Notes: generated by a model not told the origin, from the sequence alone. DNA of 64,000 nucleotides from Paenibacillus ottowii (GCF_006874425.1 NZ_VIJZ01000001.1:729248-793247), one strand, 5' to 3'; shown: positions 50,412-59,325, counted from the first letter of the stretch. Made by a program: numbers and translations.

Positions 50412-50432
50412 AAAGCCTATTGGATCATACCA

Positions 50433-50484
50433 AAAAGAGAACCGAGGAAAAACATTGCGTCTTTCCTGTCGATTCTCTTTTTTC
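50433..50484 (+). terminator. Terminator of the DUF423 gene
   Basis: AAAAAGAGAA (50433-50442) pairs with TTCTCTTTTTT (50474-50484) around a further partly paired stem. Confidence 0.75.
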
Positions 50485-50516
50485 ATACTTAATTGTTTTT
50501 AAGTGAGATGTTACAC

Positions 50517-51065
50517 TTATGATGTGATTTCATCGATCTCGTTCATTTTAAAGGAATACACTTGCTTCTCATCGACATGATATACACTCAGCAGGCTATT
50601 ATCATGATCCAAGTTGAGTATGCGGCAAGGAATGCTGCGCTGTCCGCCATAGCGGTTCACGATTAGCCGTACAAGTGTATTGTCTTGTATATAGCGTTTG
50701 ATCCATTCATACGTACTATGGTCTTGTTGTGTTGCAGGCTTTGGCTGTACGTGGGATTGTTTGATCTCTTGAATAACGGGCGTCTTGTTTGTAACTGCGG
50801 CTGACTTCTTTTTGGAGAATCTTTCCGCAAGCGTAGCGGCTGCATCAGATGGGCTATTAACGGCCGACTGTTTTTTAAGATACAATGCAGCTTCAATTAA
50901 ATTGCCAAGTTCGATACCAGACTGAATGCGGCTATCCGCAATTTGTTCGTTTTGGCTTAAGAGATTAAGCAGGAACTGAAGGGCCTCTACATTCGAACGA
51001 CCTTTAACTAATACATCAACATTAAATAAATAACTGGTTTCGTCTTGATTTGATTCCTTTTTCAT
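50517..51065 (-). CDS. Protein of unknown function with small beta-barrel-like C-terminus
   Basis: The 182-residue protein has an N-terminal helical part (SNVEALQFLLNLLSQNEQIA), a Lys/Pro/Gln-rich linker and a C-terminal beta-rich domain (NTLVRLIVNRYGGQRSIPCR, ILNLDHDNSLLSVYHVDEKQ). The last part looks like an Sm-type or other small barrel, but this is only a reading of the strand pattern. No membrane span or catalytic motif. Start by AGCTGGAGGATG-type site. Confidence 0.6.
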   Translation of the reverse strand: MKKESNQDETSYLFNVDVLVKGRSNVEALQFLLNLLSQNEQIADSRIQSGIELGNLIEAALYLKKQSAVNSPSDAAATLAERFSKKKSAAVTNKTPVIQEIKQSHVQPKPATQQDHSTYEWIKRYIQDNTLVRLIVNRYGGQRSIPCRILNLDHDNSLLSVYHVDEKQVYSFKMNEIDEITS

Positions 51066-51500
51066 ACATCCTCCAGCCCAAGCCCTGGGTAATTAGTCTT
51101 TTGTAGTATCTATCAATATATCATTAAAATGTAATCTGTCATAGGGCCTAGGGCCCTGTTGTTGGATATTAACAAAAAAAGCCCTATATAAAGACCTATG
51201 CGTTAAATTTTCTCTGAATACACAGAAAATATACCTTCTAGCAGGTGCATATAAATAAGAGATTTATATGCGAAGATTAACAGAGCCAAAGTAGGCATAT
51301 ACCGAGAATAAGTGAGATGGGGGATTAAATCAAGTGATTTAAATTTTAAATATTTTACAAAAAATATAGCGCAGCTTGTCTGCAAAAAGGATCTCATCCG
51401 CTTTGAAGAAAAATGAAAATCCCCCTTAATGAAAGAGGGATTTTGCATATCGAAAACAGGGTATTAGCGTAAGCGAATTTGATGCAAACTTTATTGTCGA
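51066..51500. other. Intergenic stretch with a terminator, no clear gene
   Basis: AGGGCC/GGGCCC words near 51143-51160 form a short palindromic patch. A strong terminator lies at 51413-51446 (AAAATCCCCCTT against AAGAGGGATTTT). An ORF of 81 codons on the minus strand starts inside this terminator, so it is not credited. The rest is AT-rich and looks like decayed sequence. Confidence 0.5.
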
Positions 51501-52064
51501 TTAAAATGGGATGCGTTGTGAGTTCAGATGATAGTCATGTTCGACAGCCCAGCTCACAAGACCGCTCCAAAAATTTTCACAGGCTGAGATGACCTTCGAA
51601 GGTTCCTCCAAGTCACCGGACATGACCAGCTTAACTACATGCTCAAACCCTTGTGGACGACTCGGCAGCTCCAGTGCCTCTGGTAGAACCATTGAACCCG
51701 TTGAGAAAGGTTTCTGATTGTGTAACCCAACTAACATAGCCCCATAGTGGACAAACTGCATGATCAAGTAAGGCAAGTAGGTATGAGGTCCATTTATCTG
51801 GACATTTCTAAGCTTTCCAATAAACTCATACATTTCACCTACAAGCATTTCGTTGATTGCATGCCTGAAATCTTCTGTTGTTGGGGATTCGGCCGCTTCT
51901 TTTAATGTAGAAAAATATTCTTTAGGATCATATAGACGAAGTGGGGAAAAGAAGGGTCCATGTGTCAACGGCCAGTCCGCAACAGTAGAGGCATATTCTA
52001 TTTTATGAGTAGCGTGGTGACTTATGAAATCCTTTGTTAAGAGAACTAAAAACATTACGGTCAA
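51501..52064 (-). pseudogene. N-terminally truncated kanamycin nucleotidyltransferase, ANT(4')-like
   Basis: Residues 25-187 match the C-terminal two thirds of ANT(4')-type kanamycin nucleotidyltransferase: VADWPLTHGPFFSPLRLYDP, FIGKLRNVQINGPHTYLPYL, MQFVHYGAMLVGLHNQKPFS and the ending NSQRIPF. The N-terminal catalytic part with the GSxxR and DxE motifs is missing; the first 20 or so codons do not match and overlap the opposite gene at 52024. No good ribosome site is seen. It is probably inactive as a resistance gene. Confidence 0.8.
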
Positions 52065-52326
52065 TAATTTTCTTTTTCATTGTGTGATTAATGAAATGCC
52101 TAGCAGAGATTTTGTCAGTCTTAGAATATACTCTTCAAAAACTTCATTCTTTGAAGTGAACTTTTCTTGGAAGGAGAACTGGTGCATCAACCTTCATAAA
52201 CCTCATATGTGTGCTCTTATTATTAAATATGCCATAGCACATGGATGGGACTACAGCCAAGAAAAGCAACAGATGACAATGGATCATGCTGATTTTCTTA
52301 TAGCCGAACTAGGCTTAGAAGAATAA
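52024..52326 (+). CDS. Conserved small protein of unknown function (100 residues)
   Basis: The product (LRIYSSKTSFFEVNFSWKEN, then WCINLHKPHMCALIIKYAIA and MDHADFLIAELGLEE) reads as a compact real protein with a conserved-looking Trp/Cys/His pattern. No function is known. Its start region overlaps the truncated nucleotidyltransferase on the other strand, so it may itself have been brought or shortened by the same rearrangement. Confidence 0.55.
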   Translation: MKSFVKRTKNITVNNFLFHCVINEMPSRDFVSLRIYSSKTSFFEVNFSWKENWCINLHKPHMCALIIKYAIAHGWDYSQEKQQMTMDHADFLIAELGLEE

Positions 52327-52423
52327 TATTGAAGCATTTGATCATAGCAAACGATGTAACCACATCAAACCAGCCCGCTCTGCTTCAGCAGAATTGTGCG
52401 AATGATAAAAGGATAATCATATA

Positions 52424-52452
52424 AAAAAAAGGACCCAATAGGCCCTCTTTTC
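52424..52452 (-). terminator. Terminator of the IF-3-like gene
   Basis: Read leftward, AGGGCC pairs with GGTCCT around TATTG, followed by a run of T residues. Confidence 0.65.
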
Positions 52453-52493
52453 CATACGGACTAAGAGACTCGTCCAATCTACCAATTCACCAT

Positions 52494-53009
52494 TCAGCGA
52501 GGGTTTAATTTCACCTGCGAGCCCTTGCCGCCTGTCTGGATTCCAGTTTCCTTCACACCAACTTCCTTCAGATCGCCCAGTAGACGCTCCAGCAATGCTT
52601 TGGCGACGGGTGCTTCTTTTGCGCCTGACGCCTTAACGACCAACTGCACTGGTTTACCAGAGCGCAGCTGTTTGTCTGCCTGACGCAGCTTCGTGTCGTA
52701 ATCATGTTCCTCAATGTGAGCCGTGAAGCGAAGCTCCTTGACCTTTTCTTTGCTGCTATTCCCTGCGGCTCGTCCGTTGTTTGTTTTGCTTGCTCCAGCT
52801 TTTTTTTGCACAAGTGCTTTTCCTTTGCCTTTTGCAACCAAACTGCACGGTGGTGGACTACTCATCAGTGAGGTGCAGACTAGATCCGCTCCTTGGGATC
52901 GGGCCATAGCCAAGGCTTCTGACTTGGAGACAACACCTAGATTCTCCCCAGAGAGTCCAGTAAGCACCACCTCATCAGCTTTAATTTGCTCGTTGATTAA
53001 TACTGCCAC
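52494..53009 (-). CDS. Divergent translation initiation factor IF-3 paralogue
   Basis: The 171-residue protein follows the IF-3 plan: N-terminal INEQIKADEVVLTGLSGENL and VVSKSEALAMARSQGADLVC, linker, then KELRFTAHIEEHDYDTKLRQ and GKPVQLVVKASGAKEAPVAK. The linker, normally rich in charged residues and Tyr, is replaced by a Lys/Ala/Gly/Ser stretch (KKAGASKTNNGRAAGNSSKE), and the C-terminal end is changed. The normal infC should be elsewhere, next to rpmI/rplT. This copy may act in stress or compete with IF-3. It starts with GTG after AGGGAGG. Confidence 0.85.
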   Translation of the reverse strand: MAVLINEQIKADEVVLTGLSGENLGVVSKSEALAMARSQGADLVCTSLMSSPPPCSLVAKGKGKALVQKKAGASKTNNGRAAGNSSKEKVKELRFTAHIEEHDYDTKLRQADKQLRSGKPVQLVVKASGAKEAPVAKALLERLLGDLKEVGVKETGIQTGGKGSQVKLNPR

Positions 53010-53094
53010 TTCAATGTAGCCTCCCTAGAAACAATGATACAGCTATCATATACGGAACCTGTGTGCGATTCAATTGAACTTCGATATATCCTTA

Positions 53095-53148
53095 TTGACA
53101 AAAATCACTAACCCCTATACTCTTTTACTGATAATGATTATCATTTTC
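53095..53148 (+). promoter_or_regulatory. Promoter and Fur box of the ferric-siderophore operon
   Basis: TTGACA (53095-53100) and TATACT (53116-53121) are 15 bases apart, shorter than usual. TGATAATGATTATCATTTTC (53129-53148) closely matches the Fur consensus GATAATGATAATCATTATC and covers the start of transcription. The operon should be repressed when iron is plentiful. Confidence 0.9.
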
Positions 53149-53181
53149 TAACGCATATACATACAGGGGTGATTGAGAGAA

Positions 53182-54177
53182 ATGAAAAAGATGTTAAATA
53201 GCCTATTGTTATTTGTAGTTTTTGCAATTGTATTGGCAGGCTGCGGTTCGGCTGGGGATAACTCGAGGACAGAAGGTGCTCCAGGGTCTAAACAGGCATC
53301 TACAGCGGCTGGTCCAGTAACGGTAAAGGACGATCATGGTGAGGTGAAACTGGACAAACCAGCAGAACGAGTCGTTGTACTTGAATGGACATTTACCGAA
53401 GATCTGATTGCACTTGGCGTACAGCCAGTCGGGAACGCAGATAATGCAAATTACAAGCTGTGGGTGACACCAGAGGCGAAGCTGGCGGATACCGTTACAG
53501 ATATCGGTACACGGAGCGAACCCAATCTCGAAGCGATTGCGGCACTCAAGCCAGACCTTATTATCTCTAACGCCGATAACAATGCAGCGATCTATGCACA
53601 GCTTAAGGGGATTGCACCAACGATTGAGTTCGATCCTTACAAGGGGAACGGTTATGATTACGATCGTATGGTCGAAATTTTCAAGCAAGTTGCCGTGGCT
53701 ACCGGTAAAACGGAACAGGCTGATAAAGTCTTAAGCGAGCTTGACCAGCACTATGTGGAGGCAAAGGCTACATTGAAGAAAGCGGGTAAAGCTGACTTTC
53801 ACTATGTGCTGACACAGGCCTTTACAGCTCAAAATGCTGCCAGTCTGCGAATGTTCAAGGATAATTCGGTTGTAGCGGGAACGCTCGCGAAAATCGGGCT
53901 GGTGAACGACTGGAAGTCGAACCAGACTGAGAAGTATGGATTTAGTACCGTAGGCATCGAAGCTCTTCCAGCTGTACAGAACAGTAATTTTATCTACATT
54001 ACACAAAAGACGGACGATGTATTTGGTGCTGCAATGAAGAACAACTCAGTATGGAACGGATTGAACTTTGTTAAAGAAAAACGCACCTATCCGCTAGACG
54101 GTACAACTTGGACATTCGGTGGCCCAATCTCATCGAAAGTACTGGTTGACCAGGTAGTTGGGGCTCTGATGAAATGA
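53182..54177 (+). CDS. Ferric-siderophore ABC transporter substrate-binding lipoprotein
   Basis: The ATG at 53182 follows ACAGGGGTGA. The 331-residue lipoprotein (lipobox VLAGC, Cys21) has a periplasmic binding protein 2 type domain: ERVVVLEWTFTEDLIALGVQ, GTRSEPNLEAIAALKPDLII and TWTFGGPISSKVLVDQVVGA, close to FecB/YfmC-like iron carriers. It binds ferric siderophore or ferric citrate and delivers it to the fused permease that follows with an ATGA overlap. Confidence 0.92.
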   Translation: MKKMLNSLLLFVVFAIVLAGCGSAGDNSRTEGAPGSKQASTAAGPVTVKDDHGEVKLDKPAERVVVLEWTFTEDLIALGVQPVGNADNANYKLWVTPEAKLADTVTDIGTRSEPNLEAIAALKPDLIISNADNNAAIYAQLKGIAPTIEFDPYKGNGYDYDRMVEIFKQVAVATGKTEQADKVLSELDQHYVEAKATLKKAGKADFHYVLTQAFTAQNAASLRMFKDNSVVAGTLAKIGLVNDWKSNQTEKYGFSTVGIEALPAVQNSNFIYITQKTDDVFGAAMKNNSVWNGLNFVKEKRTYPLDGTTWTFGGPISSKVLVDQVVGALMK

Positions 54178-56222
54178 CTCGAACGGACACAACGGGTTTA
54201 TCGAAGACTTGGCGTATAGGAGGCATCTTTGGGGGCGGATTGCTCGTCCTCATCGTGCTTTTTTTTGTCAGCTTGTGTTATGGGGAAGCTCCGATCCCGC
54301 TACATACAGTCATCGAGGCGTTGACCCAGCGTCAGGATACGCTGGAGCATAACATGGTGTGGGATCTTCGGATGCCGCGCACGGTCATCGGCATCCTGGC
54401 CGGCGGTGCGCTGGCCATTGCGGGTGCTTTGCTCCAGGCCATTACCAAAAATCCACTGGCGGCTTCTGATACCTTAGGGATAAACGCGGGTGCCTACTTT
54501 GTGGTTGTACTGGGTGCGGTGATGTTTCCTGGCTTGCTGCACCAGGCGCCGTTTCTATTTGCCGCCGCTGGCGGTTTGCTGGCAGCGGTGCTGGCTTACT
54601 TTATGGGCGGGGGAAGAGCTGGAACCCCGATTCGGTTGGCGCTGGCAGGCTTGATCGTATCCATGGTTCTCGGTTCGTTTACCGGAGCGCTGCATATTTT
54701 TTATTCATTTGAAACACAGGGACTGTTTCTCTGGGGTTCCGGCTCACTGGTGCAAAATGATTGGAGCGGGACGACGTACGCTTGGCCTTGGGTTGTAGGA
54801 CTCTCGGTTATTGCTGTTATGCTGTCAAGGCAGTTTGATGTGCTGGATCTGGATGAGTCCACATCCACATCCCTTGGACAAAAGGTTAGCCTGACCCGGG
54901 CGGTGGGCATTGTGCTGGCGGTTCTGCTGTCGACCATTACAGTCAGCGTCATTGGCCCGATCGGGTTTGTAGGTTTGGTAGCTCCGCATTTGGTTCGCTT
55001 GAGCGGGCTGAAAATGCATCGGTGGGTATTGCCCGGTTCCTTCCTATGGGGGGCACTGTTGTTGATCGGCGCAGATGTGCTGGCGAAAATGGTTCACCAA
55101 TCAAGCATGGATCTGCCAACCGGAGCGGTCATGGCCTTGATCGGGGCACCTTGGTTGATTTGGCTGATTCTGTGGAAGATGAAGCTGCCGTCGGGTGTAG
55201 GCGGACAGTCTTCCATGAACATAGGTGTGCGCTCTCGGAAATTACCGTTTGGCCGGCTGGTTACATTATTTGCGTGCTGTGCCGTGCTGCTAACGGTATT
55301 CAGCCTGATGTTTGGAGGCATGCGCATTCCGGTGGGGGATCTGCTAGCCGGCCTGTTTGGCGGGGAGAGTGCGAATTCGGCTTTGCTTCAATTTAGAATA
55401 CCACGCACGTTGGTAGCGGCCGGAGCTGGTATCGCGCTTGCGGTCAGCGGCGTCTTGATCCAACTAGCGGTTCGCAATCCCTTGGCAGATGCCTCGATCA
55501 TCGGGGTGTCTTCAGGGGCCGGTTTCGGCGCGCTTGCAGTGATTATTGTCTGGCCTGGGCTGCCTATTTATATGCTGCCTATCGCGGCGATTGCCGGGGC
55601 GACGGTGTCGGCAGCGGTAATCTTCTTCTTGTCGTGGAACAAGCAATTAAACCCGTCTGTGGTCATCCTGCTTGGTATTGCCGTATCTGCCATCGGATCA
55701 GCCGGTATTCAGGTACTAATCATCCAAGGTTCGCTCTGGGGTAGCACCGGCTATATCTGGCTGACCGGTAGTACCTACGCTCGAAACTGGGGACAGGTGG
55801 CGACCATCCTGGTCTTCCTGCTCATGTTGTTGCCAGTAGCGTGGTGGCTGGCTCGTCGTTTCGACCTCTTGGTATTTGACGATAGCAGTGCCATGGGTCT
55901 GGGACTTCCGGTGCGCCGCACCCGGCTGTTGGCGATGGGAGTGGGTGTGCTGCTGGCGGGCGGAGCAGTAGCCTGTGTGGGCACCATTGGCTTCATCGGG
56001 CTGATTGCCCCGCATATCGTGCGTACGTTAATCGGACACCATGTACGTCGTTCCATTGTTCTGTCGAGCATCTTGGGAGCGGTCATGTTGGTGCTGGCGG
56101 ATACAATTGGACGGACAGTGCTTGCGCCGACCGAAATTCCTTCTGGATTGCTGATTGCACTGATCGGTGCACCGTATTTTCTATACTTGATGTATCGCTC
56201 CAATAAGAGTAAGTCAGTGTAA
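54174..56222 (+). CDS. FhuB-type fused iron-siderophore permease
   Basis: The 682-residue protein consists of two FecCD/BtuC-type permease halves joined in one chain, each with about ten spans. Repeated motifs are LRMPRTVIGILAGGALAIAG, NPLAASDTLGINAGA and GFVGLVAPHLVR in the first half and FRIPRTLVAAGAGIALAVSG, NPLADASIIGVSSGAGFGAL and GFIGLIAPHIVRT in the second. Start overlaps the stop of the binding protein gene. No ATPase gene follows, so a shared ATPase (YusV or FhuC type) encoded elsewhere must energise it. Confidence 0.93.
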   Translation: MTRTDTTGLSKTWRIGGIFGGGLLVLIVLFFVSLCYGEAPIPLHTVIEALTQRQDTLEHNMVWDLRMPRTVIGILAGGALAIAGALLQAITKNPLAASDTLGINAGAYFVVVLGAVMFPGLLHQAPFLFAAAGGLLAAVLAYFMGGGRAGTPIRLALAGLIVSMVLGSFTGALHIFYSFETQGLFLWGSGSLVQNDWSGTTYAWPWVVGLSVIAVMLSRQFDVLDLDESTSTSLGQKVSLTRAVGIVLAVLLSTITVSVIGPIGFVGLVAPHLVRLSGLKMHRWVLPGSFLWGALLLIGADVLAKMVHQSSMDLPTGAVMALIGAPWLIWLILWKMKLPSGVGGQSSMNIGVRSRKLPFGRLVTLFACCAVLLTVFSLMFGGMRIPVGDLLAGLFGGESANSALLQFRIPRTLVAAGAGIALAVSGVLIQLAVRNPLADASIIGVSSGAGFGALAVIIVWPGLPIYMLPIAAIAGATVSAAVIFFLSWNKQLNPSVVILLGIAVSAIGSAGIQVLIIQGSLWGSTGYIWLTGSTYARNWGQVATILVFLLMLLPVAWWLARRFDLLVFDDSSAMGLGLPVRRTRLLAMGVGVLLAGGAVACVGTIGFIGLIAPHIVRTLIGHHVRRSIVLSSILGAVMLVLADTIGRTVLAPTEIPSGLLIALIGAPYFLYLMYRSNKSKSV

Positions 56223-56238
56223 CGGAGGATGCTCACGA

Positions 56239-56284
56239 ACAGGCTGTTTCCCAGCGGATTTTCCGTGGGGAAGCAGCCTTTATT
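56239..56284 (+). terminator. Terminator of the siderophore operon
   Basis: AGGCTGTTTCCC pairs with GGGGAAGCAGCCTTT around a GC-rich loop. Confidence 0.8.
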
Positions 56285-56317
56285 AATTATTCTTTTACGC
56301 CATCATGGGGCTTTATA

Positions 56318-56345
56318 TTTACAAATCTAATAAAATAGATATAAT
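56318..56345 (+). promoter_or_regulatory. Promoter placing the ArsR gene on a leaderless mRNA
   Basis: TTTACA (56318-56323) and TATAAT (56340-56345) are 16 bases apart. Transcription should start at 56352 or 56353, which is the A of the ATG at 56353. No ribosome site precedes the start codon, so the mRNA is probably leaderless. Confidence 0.6.
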
Positions 56346-56352
56346 GTGATAT

Positions 56353-56664
56353 ATGGAACCATCATTGATTTATAAAGCTTTGTCTAACGAAACTCGTCGT
56401 CTGATTATGCAGTGGTTAAAAAAACCGGAAGATTATTTTGATGAGCAGGCTTATTTAAAGCAAGGGCTTAATTTTCAAATTGGTGTATGTGTGGGAGATA
56501 TTCAGGCCAAATCGGGACTTGCACAGTCTGTAATTTCAAGTTATTTATTAACGATGCAAAAATCCGGTTTGTTAGAGTCTGAGCGGATAGGGAAGTGGAC
56601 GTACTATCGTCGGAATGAAAAAACAATACAGGAATTTGCCGAGTACATCCAAAAAGAACTATAA
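56353..56664 (+). CDS. ArsR-family HTH regulator
   Basis: The 103-residue protein has a winged helix (LIYKALSNETRRLIMQWLKK, GDIQAKSGLAQSVISSYLLT, MQKSGLLESERIGKWTYYRR). It lies 75 bases upstream of an MFS exporter, which it probably represses. Metal-binding Cys pairs of classical ArsR are absent; the single Cys in the middle and the insert DYFDEQAYLKQGLNFQIGVC resemble regulators that sense small organic compounds or redox state. Confidence 0.9.
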   Translation: MEPSLIYKALSNETRRLIMQWLKKPEDYFDEQAYLKQGLNFQIGVCVGDIQAKSGLAQSVISSYLLTMQKSGLLESERIGKWTYYRRNEKTIQEFAEYIQKEL

Positions 56665-56738
56665 ACAGAAAGGAGTTTTTTTTCACATAACATATCCATA
56701 AATCTATATATATGACTAAATGGAGGCTTATACTTAAT

Positions 56739-57914
56739 ATGAAAAAGGTTAACCCGTTACTTATTCTCATTTTAGCTTTAGGCGTGTTCGGTATTATTAC
56801 AACGGAAATGGGGATTATAGGCGTTCTTCCCCAAGTAACTCAAAAATTCAATGTATCAGCTGCCCAGGCTGGTTGGCTCGTCAGTATATTTTCTTTAGTG
56901 GTTGCCATCTCAGGCCCGTTTTTGACCTTACTCGTTTCTAGCATGAATCGTAAAGTTATTCTTTTAGTCGCTGTATTCAGTTTTGTTATTTCAAATATTG
57001 TCTACGCCTATACTACTCATTTTGAGGTCATGCTCATTTTTCGTGTTCTCCCTGCTATATTTCACCCTGTTTTCTTTTCGGTTGCCCTCGTGACCGCATC
57101 TCATCTTGTCCCCCCTGAAAAGAGCAGTAAAGCCGTCACCAAAGTTTTTGCCGGAATTACGGTAGGCTTTGCTTTTGGTGTGCCCTTGACTTCTTATCTT
57201 GCTGAGAAGATAGCGTTAGAAGCTGCTTTCTTGTTGGGAGCTGTCGTGAGCATGATTGCATTTATTGGAATACTCATATGGCTTCCTTCCCTGCCAGTTC
57301 AGAAAAAGATGTCTTACGGCAAACAACTTGGTATATTACGCAAGCCTCAATTATGGTTCAATATTGTGTCTGTTATTTTTATTTTTGCAGCTATGTTTTC
57401 AGTGTATAGCTATTTTGCCGAATATCTTGGAAAAGTAACTCTAATGAACGGATCATGGATCAGCATAATGCTGATGGTCTTTGGGGTCGTTATGATTTTT
57501 GGAAACTTTTTATTTGGAGGGTTATTACATAAAAATCTGACCAAGACCGTCATCACGTTCCCGTTGCTATATATGGTCATTTACGTATTCACTTATGCTC
57601 TGGGTACATCTTTCCTACCAATGATCATGGTTGTACTCATTTGGGGAGTCGTGCATTCAGGAGGACTTATTATTAGCCAAGCATGGTTAACCACTGAAGC
57701 GACAGAAGCTCCAGAGTTCGGTAACAGCTTGTTTGTCTCCTTTTCTAATCTGGGTATTACGATAGGTTCTGCTATCGGCGGGTGGTTTATCTCTCACTTG
57801 GGTATACACCAGCTCATCTGGAGCGGACTGATGTTTGCGCTGCTAGCATTTTTATCTATCACGATAAAAATAAAAATGTTCAAATCAAATGCAACGGAAG
57901 CGAACGTGCGTTAA
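56739..57914 (+). CDS. MFS efflux transporter (AraJ-like)
   Basis: The ATG at 56739 follows ATGGAGG; the frame opens nine codons earlier. The 391-residue protein has 12 spans and the pattern GIITTEMGIIGVLPQVTQKF near the start and AGWLVSIFSLVVAISGPFLT in span 2, as in AraJ/YdhP-type sugar or drug exporters. The ArsR regulator upstream probably controls it. Substrate unknown. Confidence 0.9.
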   Translation: MKKVNPLLILILALGVFGIITTEMGIIGVLPQVTQKFNVSAAQAGWLVSIFSLVVAISGPFLTLLVSSMNRKVILLVAVFSFVISNIVYAYTTHFEVMLIFRVLPAIFHPVFFSVALVTASHLVPPEKSSKAVTKVFAGITVGFAFGVPLTSYLAEKIALEAAFLLGAVVSMIAFIGILIWLPSLPVQKKMSYGKQLGILRKPQLWFNIVSVIFIFAAMFSVYSYFAEYLGKVTLMNGSWISIMLMVFGVVMIFGNFLFGGLLHKNLTKTVITFPLLYMVIYVFTYALGTSFLPMIMVVLIWGVVHSGGLIISQAWLTTEATEAPEFGNSLFVSFSNLGITIGSAIGGWFISHLGIHQLIWSGLMFALLAFLSITIKIKMFKSNATEANVR

Positions 57915-57980
57915 AATATGGAGAGACATGAAAAGAAACTCTACACGATGACCATAAAATGATGCATGGGGTGAGGTTAA

Positions 57981-58085
57981 TTGCATATTGAATGGACTTC
58001 GGTTTTAATAACATTTTTAATAGTCAGTGGAATCTTCGCGTTGCTCATCTGGGGAGTGATATCCTTAATTAAGCGTTTTCGCTAA
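57981..58085 (+). CDS. 34-residue membrane micro-protein
   Basis: A TTG start follows GGGGTGAGG. The product has one membrane span (SVLITFLIVSGIFALLIWGV) and a basic end (SLIKRFR). It was found by reading the sequence. It is probably real because of the clear ribosome site and the bare membrane-anchor design; function is unknown. It lies between the exporter and the next unknown gene. Confidence 0.5.
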   Translation: MHIEWTSVLITFLIVSGIFALLIWGVISLIKRFR

Positions 58086-58148
58086 TCACAATCAAGAAGT
58101 AGGTATCTCTAATTGTTGAAAATTATATTATCTAAGGGGAGGAGTCTG

Positions 58149-58673
58149 GTGAACATTCGAATGTATCACGATCTGGAAGCTCAATTGGAAGAAACGATTT
58201 GGGCTCTTGGAGAGGAAGCTGCTCTTGCACTCCCATTAGATAGCAGCATAGCTGAGGAAAAAGCACGGAAGGCTTGGGATCTCATCCCCGAGCCTAAGCA
58301 TACATGGGGTATTACAAGTGTAACCTTGCATCTGTATGTTCAAATTCTTAATTATAACAATCATATGCAGCGATCCATAGAGCTTTTAAATGAGGAAATT
58401 TTAGACTTGGAGAGTGCGGGGGATCGGATTATACATGCGGGGCCTTACATTCAAATGGCGGAAACGCTTCTTCTTCAGAGCAAGCCTGCATTAGCTCATG
58501 AATATCTCCAGAAGGCCTACTCGATTGGGAGTGCAAGAGCATTTCGGGATCAACCCAAGCTGTATCTCGAAATGGCGAAAAGTAAAGCTCTGGATAAACA
58601 GGATATATTGCTTCGATTTAAGGCGTTGGATGTGAATGCCCAACTTTTGAGCGAACTAAAAGATAATCCGTAA
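58149..58673 (+). CDS. Helical-repeat protein of unknown function (174 residues)
   Basis: The GTG at 58149 follows AAGGGGAGGAG; the frame opens 12 codons earlier. The protein is nearly all helical, with a TPR-like pair (VTLHLYVQILNYNNHMQRSI, QMAETLLLQSKPALAHEYLQ). No family was recognised with certainty. It stands just upstream of a GNAT gene and the AloR-like receptors but without evident link. Confidence 0.55.
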   Translation: MNIRMYHDLEAQLEETIWALGEEAALALPLDSSIAEEKARKAWDLIPEPKHTWGITSVTLHLYVQILNYNNHMQRSIELLNEEILDLESAGDRIIHAGPYIQMAETLLLQSKPALAHEYLQKAYSIGSARAFRDQPKLYLEMAKSKALDKQDILLRFKALDVNAQLLSELKDNP

Positions 58674-58806
58674 CGAATGTCATGGTCTCATCTTTTACAT
58701 TTGACGAGGACGATTTGAGATCAACGTAAGCCACTACCCCGGATTTCTGGATTGAATTAATAAGTGGGAAAATTCGGGGATAACAATACATAGAGGAGAG
58801 AAAAGA

Positions 58807-59262
58807 ATGAATATTAGACTGCTTGATTCAAATGAAAATTATCCGTTAGAGCTCTTGTTACTAGCTGATCCGTCGCGCCAACTTGTTGAGGAATATTTGA
58901 AAAGAGGACAGTGCTATGTAGCAGAAATGGACCATCAGATGGTAGGAGTCTATGTACTTTTACCGACAAGACCCGAAACAATGGAGATAGTGAATATAGC
59001 AGTTGCAGAAGTCATGCATGGTAAAGGGATAGGCAGACAATTAGTAACCCATGCCATTGAAACAGCCCGGACGCAAGGCTATAAAACCTTAGAAATCGGT
59101 ACAGGAAACTCTAGCATTGGACAGTTGGCTCTTTACCAAAAATGTGGTTTCAGAATTGTGGGGATTGATCTGGATTTCTTTGTCAGACATAACTATTCAG
59201 AAGAAATTTATGAGAATGGCATACAGTGTAGAGATATGATTCGTATGTCTCAGGATTTATAA
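58807..59262 (+). CDS. GNAT-family N-acetyltransferase
   Basis: The 151-residue protein has the acetyl-CoA site EVMHGKGIGRQLVTHAIETA and the following NSSIGQLALYQKCGFRIVGI, typical of GNAT enzymes. The ribosome site is AGAGGAGAG. Substrate unknown. Confidence 0.92.
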   Translation: MNIRLLDSNENYPLELLLLADPSRQLVEEYLKRGQCYVAEMDHQMVGVYVLLPTRPETMEIVNIAVAEVMHGKGIGRQLVTHAIETARTQGYKTLEIGTGNSSIGQLALYQKCGFRIVGIDLDFFVRHNYSEEIYENGIQCRDMIRMSQDL

Positions 59263-59325
59263 AATTTGATTGTTGTGCAAACCTTTTCAATACATCTTAA
59301 GTAAGGTTCTGAAAGGTATATGATA

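Noticed and set aside
51203..51448. 81-codon minus-strand ORF
   Set aside because: Its start codon lies in the arm of a strong terminator, and the product resembles nothing known.
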